64,000 nucleotides of DNA, from positions 668,501 to 732,500 of the forward strand of contig JAWNZC010000177.1 of the NCBI GenBank assembly GCA_035771165.1, given 5' to 3'. Below the pieces are notes generated by a model. It was not told the DNA's origin and searched no databases. It saw nothing but the letters and a program-made list of their open reading frames with translations. Positions 56,408 to 64,000 of this stretch are shown here, in pieces. How positions within the stretch are numbered: position 1 is the stretch's first letter; the number at the start of each line of letters is the position of its first letter. This stretch comes from Paragorgia papillata. Taxonomy: Eukaryota > Cnidaria > Anthozoa > Scleralcyonacea > Coralliidae. The translations under genes and the position numbers were made by a program.

Positions 56408-57189
56408 CGTGGAGTCATTCGAAGAGTCACTGATTGAGATCACAGCAGTTATGTGCTGCCCCTTTAAGTATATATATATACGACTGTATACTCTCTTTGA
56501 TAAGCTTAGCTCGTAGTCTTGAATGTTCTGGGTGTCTATAGTTTTAATCTTTTGTCAAGTAGGCGTACTTAACAAGTTCGTAATTGCCATCTGCGACTAA
56601 TCAACCAACCAGAAGTGAGCAGTGAAGTTACTCAAGACAGCAGGTGGGAAAAGTATATGTCTTGCATGAGCGCTTATCAATATGATGGAAATGTTTCATT
56701 TGATTTGGTAATGGCTATGCTATAGTATAGTCAATAACCTTTTAATATATATAAACCAACTAATAGCAAATTACAAACCCTGCATTCTGATTGACTGAGT
56801 TACTCACTGAGTTACAGACAACTAGTCGTGAACGAGTCGCGTTTATACAAATGCAAAACAATGGCAGAAAACGTTTCGCTATGAACTTTCAGTTTGTTTG
56901 GCTTTAAAATAATATTTTTTCCTATTACTTGGTTTACACTGTGCCTCGTTAGTTTGCTTATATAGTCAACGACTAGAGAGAATATAGACTATGTTATATA
57001 AATATAATAGTATGTGTTAAATATAGTATAATATATACTATAAATACAATTCATGATATACTCCCACTCGGCGCCTAAGAAGATCTATAGCTAAAATAAT
57101 CCCTTCCCTTGGTGCTCCGCCCGTTTGATCTCCTTCAAACACTTGAAACAGACAACCTACACACACCCGCGCTCCCCTCATTGACGGTA

Positions 57190-57419
57190 CCGAAAAAAGA
57201 TGGCGGCGGTACATTTAACAACAATGCTTTGCGACCTCAAATCAGCTCAAATAACAACTAAACATTGTTTATCGTACTAAGATGGATTAAGTAAGCAAGA
57301 ACTTTATTCCTACCAAAGTTGATCGTTTTAAAACCATATCTTCCGATATTTCTGCAAGAAACAATATTTACTGCACGCAAAGGATTGTGGTTAAATGTAC
57401 AAGTCGCCATCTTTTTCGG
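57190..57419. mobile_element. TA-flanked element with ends CCGAAAAAAGATGGCG
   Basis: CCGAAAAAAGATGGCG and CGCCATCTTTTTCGG are the ends, flanked by TA, with GTACATTTAACAACAATGC and TTGTGGTTAAATGTAC inside. About 230 bases, no transposase frame. Confidence 0.85.
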
Positions 57420-57494
57420 TATATGGTCAATTGCGTTGAGAATATTGGGTTTGGGAATCCGAGCCTGTAGAGCAAGAGCTATAGCTAAAATATA

Positions 57495-57715
57495 GTACTA
57501 GTAGTAGCGTGCTGCGTAAGCAGTGTTGAAACAAACAGTCGAAATATACTAGCTAGGTTTGATATACTGCCGAAACAGAGAACGTAGGAGTCTAACGGTT
57601 TCGAGCACTTCGTCACAAACATTTCTCTCTGACGAAGGGCCTTTGCTCGAAACGTTAGACTCCTACGTTCTCTGTTTCGGCAGTATATCTAACCTTACTA
57701 TATTTCGATTATAGT
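57495..57715. repeat. inverted dimer of the GCCGAAACAGAGAACG repeat (fullest copy)
   Basis: Starts GTAGCGTGCTGCGTAAGCAG, then GATATACTGCCGAAACAGAG and ACGTAGGAGTCTAACGG. A second inverted half follows: CTTTGCTCGAAACGTTAGAC, CTACGTTCTCTGTTTCGGCA and CTAACCTTACTATATTTCGA. The arrangement suggests a mobile hairpin or dimeric SINE; class unknown. A short remnant lies at 59735-59805. Confidence 0.82.
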
Positions 57716-57754
57716 TAAAAAGAGGATTTATGCGTTGCTATTATATAGGCTTGC

Positions 57755-58331
57755 CAGCGCCGGATTTAGGACTGCATGTGGAGGCCCCTGGGCGGTCACT
57801 GACCAGCACAATATATAAATTATATTTCTGAATGTATGCTAAGTTAGACGTTACATAGTCATATTTTTGGAATAAGATGTAGGTAATTGGACTGACACTG
57901 GGGTTATATAATGTAGATGAATAAAATTTGCAAAGAATGCGGTATATGGCCTTAGGCCAAAAAGCGCATCTTGCTGTATTTTTTGTTAACTTGCGAAGGC
58001 AACGACGGTTGAAGGCGCAGTGTAAATTTGATACGGGAGTAAGTTAAACAATTATAAGAAAGGATTAAAGATACGTAAGTAATATTCAGTATATATAGTA
58101 CATGGGACACAACCCTCTACTGTATATCATCTATATATCTATATATCATCCATATATCGTTTGTCTTGTTTTTGACTCATATTTTGGGCTCTCAAGATTT
58201 TTTTCATTTCAACACCTATTTTTTCAACTTTCAAGACATTTTTGTGGAGCCCCCCCCTTAAACATTTTTTTTTTTTGGGGGGGGGGCCTGGGCGACCGCC
58301 CTGTCCTAAATCCGGCACGTCACTGATCATG
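57755..58331. mobile_element. hAT-like element with CAGNGNCGCCGGATTTAGG ends
   Basis: Left end CAGCGCCGGATTTAGGACTG. The right end, read inward, is CAGTGACGTGCCGGATTTAG. AGGCTTGC occurs directly on both sides (57747-57754 and 58332-58339), though six extra bases separate it from the right CAGTGAC end. GC-rich GGGGGGGCCTGGGCGACCGC sits near the right. Confidence 0.78.
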
Positions 58332-58734
58332 AGGCTTGCCGTGCTATAAGTTTGATCCAAGATAAGCATACATGATTACTATATATATACACTATATATA
58401 AGCGAAAGTTGTTTAGAAATACTGTCGAAGTGTTGCGTAGGCGGCATACGACGCACTGAAAGTCTTGAAGTGCTAAAATTTTAGATAATGAATTATTGAC
58501 GTAAAGAACCGACTATGTGTAATGCCAGACTCTTGAACTCGTCAAACTGGACATACTGCAAGCAGTAATGAAGCAAGAGTAACTCTGAAGTGTTTTCACT
58601 GTCATATAAGTGACTCGTGACGACCTTCGATTATTCATATACTACTAAAGCACTCAGACAATATGTTTTCAAACTGGGAAAACTTCGTCTTCTAGCTGTG
58701 ACAATGTAGTAAAGCCTATCGATCTACAGTGATA

Positions 58735-58815
58735 GTCTAATATATATATATAAAATTATATATATATATACTATATATATATCATTATAATGATATATAT
58801 ATATATATATATATT
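58735..58815. repeat. (TA)n tract
   Basis: About 80 bases of TATATA runs with a palindromic centre around ATCATTATAATGAT. Confidence 0.9.
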
Positions 58816-60766
58816 ATTTTTTATATACACATGTAATTCAACTCTGCCATAGGTAACTTGCGCCAGACGTTTTCATTTGTCAAGCATGGGACACTTCTGT
58901 GACCAGTAATAAATAAAGTTAAAGCCTATCTTAGAATGATACCATCTGTCTTACGTGTTTCACGGTCCGCCTCTGGCAACAATCAAAGGTCAACCTTAAT
59001 TATTTTACTGTGGCCAACTTCAGACGATTTTGCTCATATATCTATCTAGCCAAAGGCAGATATCTCATGTCTCGAGCGGTTAAAAAAACTATAAGCAGAC
59101 AAAATTATTCTCCCTCCACTAATCCACTTAAAAATATACTACTTATGCTAAAAACGCGACGACCAAAAGACTAATCCGAACACAGTTTCATATCGTTTCC
59201 TTTCCTCCGAAATTTTTAAGTTTTTCATAAAAATTAAAAAATAGAAAGATCTCACATGCACCTGCTTTGTATTTTGATCAAAATATTGAATCGAAAAATA
59301 AGCTTGTGTACATTGAGTGGGAACAACTCCGGATAAACAGCAATTTGCTATATTAATTATTTAAAAATTCACTTACCGTTCAGTATCTTTGTCAGTCTGA
59401 CTGACTGGCTAGGTAAGTAATTTCTGCCTTAATTTATTTCACTTTGACAGTGAAAATTGTTTGCACGAAATACGTCTTGTAACCAACATCAATTAAGCGT
59501 TTGGTTTTCTATGTGAAAATAAGATGAAATAAGAAGATAGGGATTAGTAAATAAGTCGTGTTTTTTGTCTAGATCTTTTATGGCAGACAAGCATGCAGAC
59601 AAAACCTTGGTGTAATTTTTCTCAGCTGTGCCTTATGCCCTTATTTAGTTATTTCTACAGTAAATATTTTCAGAGAGCCCATCAGAAATGATCAAAACAG
59701 ACGACAAACATATTTTTAGTGAAATCAGTAAAAGTAGCGTGCTGCGTAGGCAGTGTAGAAACCAATAATCGAAATATAGTAACTTAGGTTAGATATGCCG
59801 AAACAGTGTGACTTATAAAGCAATATATAATTTGCTTGCTTGATTGATGTTCGTAAATAATTCAGTTTGTAATTTCGCAGATTGGGTTTACTGATAATAT
59901 TTTAAAATCTATTTTAAGATTAAAAATGTGACGGCTAATGAGGCCGCTGCTAAATAAATTAATAAAAACCCCAAATATTTTATTGCAAAAAAGTAGTCTG
60001 GTGCTGCGTAGGCAGTGTTTTAGATAGAGCAAAGTGAAAAGGTGGTAAACTGCTGAGAATAATTTTAATAACGAAATACTGACGTTTCGGTAACCGTCAG
60101 AATTCAGTAAAATCTGCTGCCACCAAAATGCTAGACTTTCTCAAAGTCCTTTTCAAACATTTTTGACCTTTCGACATTTTTGACCTTTCGGTTCCTCGTT
60201 GAAAGGGACTTTTCCCACCTGCAGCGCGCCAAAAGTCACCGGTCAATTTTTCGACCGGTGACGTAATTCGGATCCACAGTATTATATCTAATATCCGTGA
60301 TTTAACATTCTTTGGAAGTTGGAGTTGAACAACTCTTGAAAACGTTTTAGTAGGGGTAGAACCACTTTCCATTGCATGTACGACAACCCGAAACACGTCA
60401 AAACAGGGCGATGTACGTTTCAGCGATTTCCCGCCAGAATATTTAATTAGATTCAAAAACCTGCAAGCGAAACAAGTCCGTCTCTTTCCTCCCGCTTTTC
60501 CGCTCTCCCGCCTTTCCGCTCGCCGGCCTTTCCACCGGCCCGCAAAAACTAGCGCTAAGAGGCGGACTTGGAGCAAGTCTACCAAAATGCAAGAAATTGC
60601 ATTTTCGAGAAAAAGTTTTTTACGCAAAAGCAATGAACAACCCTCGACAAGTAAAATCGTCCGGCGTTAGCCAGAGTATAAAATATCGAGTATATATAAA
60701 ATATAGAGTATAAGTCTGTATCCGTCCCAGAAGACTGATTCAGTCAGAAAGAAGTTAAAGTGATTA

Positions 60767-61102
60767 TAGTCAGTTTCAGCTTGCTTTTGAAATTCGTTTG
60801 TCAACATTCGTTGGAAGGTTGGGAACTTGGTATGGAAGTTCGCGAAGTTCGTTGTGAAGTTCGTCGTGAAGTTCGAATTTAATAAGCTTTGAATTGAATT
60901 CCTTTGGTAAAATCACGGAGAAGAAGATTATTTGTTGTGATAGAATATAATAATAGATACTTGGTTAAGCAGAAACAAATTGCCGACTTTGAATTTGTAT
61001 CTACCTCGCAACGTAACGTAGTTCGGAACATTGCAACGTAAGTTCCGAATGTTCATTTCAATTATACGTATCGGACTTCAAAAGCAAGCTGAAACGGACT
61101 AT
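60767..61102. mobile_element. TA-flanked element with ends TAGTCAGTTTCAGCTTGC
   Basis: TAGTCAGTTTCAGCTTGCTT and AAGCAAGCTGAAACGGACTA are inverted ends inside TA. The interior repeats GAAGTTCGTCGTGAAGTTCG. A related half copy is at about 28920-29060, ending GCGAGCTGAAACCGACAATA. Confidence 0.8.
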
Positions 61103-62625
61103 AAACTACGCTACGCTCTACCACTAGGCCTATATAGGTATTAAGCACTCTGTGTTCTCACGCAGACCGGATTTGTTAACGTTTATCTCATGTGATTGCA
61201 TGTTTATGTTGTGTACATAAAAACAACAGGAACAGGACACGCATGTTTAACACTATTACAGATTTACAGTAAATCAAACAGCTCGATGCGCACTTCAGAT
61301 ATATCCTCCACTAAATCTAAGCCCTAATAATAACGTAAATAATAGCAAAGCACTACTACTGCTCTAGATCTGAAAGAAAGCGAGAAAGCATGGCCAAATC
61401 ACTCAACAAGGAACGACACCTGATATATTTTCAACCTCCCAGATGACGCAAAACGGAAGATGATATTAAAAAAGGAAGTTAAAGTTAACTCCATTTTTCT
61501 TTTGTTGATGACAGAATCCGCAGTGCGAAGCAAACTTATTGGTTATTTTTTTATAAAATACCAGGACATGAAGTGAAGTCACACCAAAAACGTAAGTACT
61601 GTAGTGACTTGTTCAATAATCAGTTAAGTAATAGATACAGCATGAGCAGCCGAGCTGTATCTGATTTACTACGGCTCGCTGCAGTCGTTCTTAAATACAA
61701 ATACATCTAAGTAATCAAGTTCACCAACTATTTTGGGGATACGGTCTGTTTTAGCCGAGAAAATCGAAGCTAAAGTTTATGTAAATCAGGACGATGCTGT
61801 ATCCGATTTACAACCACTGCTACGGTATTGATTTCTTTTGAATTTTCGTCATGAATTATTAATGAGTATTTTAATTGGTGCTAAAACTGAGCCTGATGGT
61901 TAATTCCCAAACCTTTAATCCTCCGAATCAAACGCTGTAAACATTTTAATGAATTATGTAAACTTGTGCTGGTTTAAATGCTGACGAGTTGATCAACTGA
62001 ACAGTTCTCAAGCGGTGTGTTTGTCATAAAGTTCATGCACATACATGCAGCGAAACACTTATAATATTATTATATACATAAAGTATTCCGCGCGCGGTTA
62101 GCAAAGTTAGCAGTCTGGACTCTGGAGTTCGTATATGAGTAAATAAAAGTTTCGGATTTCATTTCATTACTACAAAGCTCCAGGTGGTCATTTAATAAAT
62201 ATATCACTTCTAACTCTAGAACCTTCATTTACTGGGCTTGGGGAGCACTGCCCAGTCACAGGGATTGAACCTGCAACCTTAATCTGCATGCTGATGACGG
62301 ATTAGATCCTCATTCCTGTCCAAGGGCTTCCCCAGAGGCCAGAGGTGAATAAAATACTAAACATGAATTCGGACAGGAAAGAGTTAGAGAGGAAGTGTTT
62401 ATAACTCATTCCTGTCCGAGGCCTTCCCCAGAAGTGAATGTCTGGTGTTAGCCAGAATAAAATACTAAAGACCGATTCGGACAGAAAAGAGTTAATGAGA
62501 TAAGTATCATGTGGTATTTTTATGCCGGCCAGCATCAACAAACAAACAATTTTCATGAGAACTATTAATGAATTTCCGAACCTGATTTATAATATGCTTT
62601 TAATTTAATCAGGAAAGATTTGCAC

Positions 62626-62715
62626 ATGGATATCAAAAGAGTTTGCTTGGCTATTATTTTCATTGGTGTATGCTTTACAGCAGTTACAGCTCAAAATAAT
62701 GGTAAGTTAATTGTC

Positions 62716-62750
<35 letters not shown>

Positions 62751-62900
62751 TTTTTCAATGCAATACCGTGGTGTATTTGCTGTGTTTTTTTTGGTATACT
62801 AAATACAAATATCCGTTTCTTTTAGCCACCAGTAATTGTTCTGCTGTAACACTACACCACGGAACTATCCTTAGTTTCAACAAGGATCCACTCGCATTAG

Positions 62901-62932
<32 letters not shown>

Positions 62933-63209
62933 TTTTTCAATGCAATACCGTGGTGTATTTGCTGTGTTCCGCTTTTGTCAAGTTTTAGTTTTTTTTGGTA
63001 TACTAAATACAAATATCCGTTTCTTTTAGCCACCAGTAATTGTTCTGCTGTAACACTACACCACGGAACTATCCATAGTTTCAACAAGGATCCACTCGCA
63101 TTAGGATCAACCATATTCTTCACATGTAGTCAAAAATATAAACTTGTCGGTCCTAACGACATCCAATGCACAACAACAGGATGGTCAAAACAAATGCCTC
63201 GCTGCAAAG
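62626..63209 (+). CDS. secreted Sushi/CCP-domain protein, first two coding exons, gene continues past the window
   Basis: Exon 1 (62626-62701) starts MDIKRVCLAI and encodes a clear signal peptide ending near TAVTAQNN. Exon 2 (63030-63209) is entered in matching phase and encodes one complete Sushi domain. It has Cys in TSNCSAV, FFTCSQKYKLVG, DIQCTTTGW and MPRCK, with the Gly-Trp before the last Cys. It ends at a GTAAGG donor after phase 1, so further exons should lie beyond 64000. Sushi domains mediate protein contacts in complement-like, adhesion and receptor proteins; nothing here says which. Between the two exons lies a truncated duplicate of exon 2. Confidence 0.8.
62717..63107 (+). repeat. 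tandem duplication of a (CAGA)n tract plus part of the Sushi exon
   Basis: Unit 1 is about 62717-62902 and unit 2 about 62903-63107. Each starts with a CAGACAGACAGA run, then TTTTTCAATGCAATACCGTG and the exon start ACCAGTAATTGTTCTGCTGT. They are almost identical. Unit 2 has an extra segment with CCGCTTTTGTCAAGTTTTAG. Confidence 0.93.
62826..62902 (+). pseudogene. truncated duplicate of the Sushi exon
   Basis: The acceptor and first 77 bases match the functional exon at 63030, with Leu for His in GTILSFNK. The copy then breaks into CAGACAGA repeat after LALG with no splice donor. Three of the four domain cysteines are missing. It is unlikely to be used in mRNA. Confidence 0.85.
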
Positions 63210-64000
63210 GTAAGGCTTTGCGGTATATCAATAGGGAGCTTAACAAAATACAAGGCGAACGTCAAGGACAACGTCTTCAATATACAATAGAATTTTCCTC
63301 ACGGCACAACGAAGATGAATAATTTTCAGCCCCAATAGTAACCCTAACGCCGTTCCCCTTCTACACACAACATTATTCAGATCATTTTCACGTCTTCAGG
63401 ACGACGTTAATTCGTGAAACGGCGAAACCTGTTAGTTGAGTTTGACTTCAAACTATGTAACAAAATCCTTTTCGAACTCTAAAGCTTTTGGATGTCGAAA
63501 AACATACTTTAAGTATTCAATTCTTCGTAAATGATTCGTGGTTTCTGCTAGATACTGAACTATACATTGCCGTTGTCGTCCTAGCTTGCTTAAGCTCTCT
63601 AATATAAAATATCACACACCTTCGTTCACATGCAACAGAGTAGAAAAAATCCGATTAGGGACAGACTGTTGTTTTTTGAAGTTTTGAATGGTGTTTTTAT
63701 TCTTCGGAGTTCGCCGTAACCTTACCTGTTAGCTTTTTCGTGTCGCTTCCTCTTTACACCAGTTCGGCTTTTCTTTGTCGTGTTTTTAGGTAAATAGATT
63801 TAAAGAAAACCAGTAGTAATGTTCCAGCACATTTTATTGTTCGAAATAATTGCAATAAAGAAACCTAGTTGTTTTTATTTCAATTCAAATCAACTCAGAA
63901 ACTTTCCCGCCAAAACTTTACACCAAAGCTGTACGACGGAAAAAGCGTATTTAATACCCAGGAGCTCAATAACGTAGGCTCCCGACCGTTGAAAAATCTG
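63210..64000. other. right edge: intron of the Sushi-domain gene, no exon seen
   Basis: No exon is recognised. The stretch at about 63320-63600 resembles 17470-17740, sharing CATTTTCACGTCTTCAGGAC and GCCGTTGTCGTC, so it is probably an old dispersed repeat. The remainder holds nothing I can identify. Confidence 0.5.

Larger units (their letters stand above)
56408..62625. other. gene-poor 6.2-kb region with transposons and simple repeats
   Basis: No coding exon is supported on either strand. Elements identified are listed separately (57190-57419, 57495-57715, 57755-58331, 58735-58815, 59735-59805, 60767-61102). A TATATATA run at 56470-56480 lies just upstream of the BCL-2-like exon and could be promoter-related. 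A 178-codon minus-strand frame at 60097-60633 has no family features and overlaps repeats. The remainder looks unique and AT-rich. Confidence 0.5.

Noticed and set aside
60097..60633. 178-codon minus-strand frame with basic composition
   Set aside because: It begins at TTG, not ATG, shows no family motif, and overlaps dispersed repeats at its 3' end. No splice structure supports it.
62711..63322. 203-codon frame spanning the Sushi gene intron
   Set aside because: It reads through CAGA repeats and the duplicated exon piece. The spliced model with signal peptide and one Sushi exon explains the sequence better.

Overview
The window is animal nuclear DNA, AT-rich and dense in introns and repeats. 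Most genes are recognisable metazoan orthologues split by GT-AG introns. Several dispersed repeats (for example the TA-flanked inverted-repeat element with ends CCCTGCGAGCAGAGCC) resemble repeats I associate with anthozoan cnidarians. An anthozoan or other cnidarian source is therefore my best guess, made from memory of repeat style and not proven. Nothing bacterial, plasmid-like or CRISPR-like is present.

Layout: ATG5 (minus, 8 exons, 1464-4608) is head-to-head with an intronless TFB2M-like gene (plus, 5048-6049). A QSOX sulfhydryl oxidase follows (plus, 11 exons, 6997-12109), with a possible alternative last exon at 14463-14621. The kinetochore gene DSN1 (minus, 12 exons, 15814-24226) runs tail-to-tail with QSOX. 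An ABL-type tyrosine kinase (plus, 7 exons, 24749-32868) comes next, then two tandem Ro60/TROVE genes (plus, 4 exons each, 36963-40799 and 42461-46173). A rhodopsin-class GPCR (plus, 2 exons, 49571-51169), a BCL-2-family exon closest to BOK (minus, 55910-56407) and the first exons of a secreted Sushi-domain gene that runs off the right edge (from 62626) complete the set.

Exon boundaries were worked out by hand from consensus splice sites, reading-frame continuity and similarity to remembered family sequences. ATG5, QSOX, DSN1, ABL and both Ro60 genes close in frame from ATG to stop. Predicted lengths are 275, 610, 343, 851, 562 and 554 residues. Each gene acts in its own housekeeping or signalling process (autophagy, mitochondrial transcription, disulfide formation, chromosome segregation, tyrosine kinase signalling, Y-RNA binding, apoptosis). 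Apart from the Ro60 tandem pair and the divergent ATG5/TFB2M pair, their proximity does not suggest a joint pathway.

The rest is mostly small non-autonomous transposons, including hAT-like elements with 8-bp target duplications, TA-flanked elements, foldback hairpins and nested insertions. There are also tRNA- and 5S-derived SINE-like pieces, microsatellites and minisatellites. I did not find a clearly new multi-gene system. The most interesting items are a possible soluble QSOX splice form, ABL apparently without its actin-binding domain, a BOK-like protein with a degenerate BH3 and a Gly-to-Pro change in the NWGR motif, the mosaic Ro60 duplication, and a microsatellite-bounded partial exon duplication in the Sushi gene.
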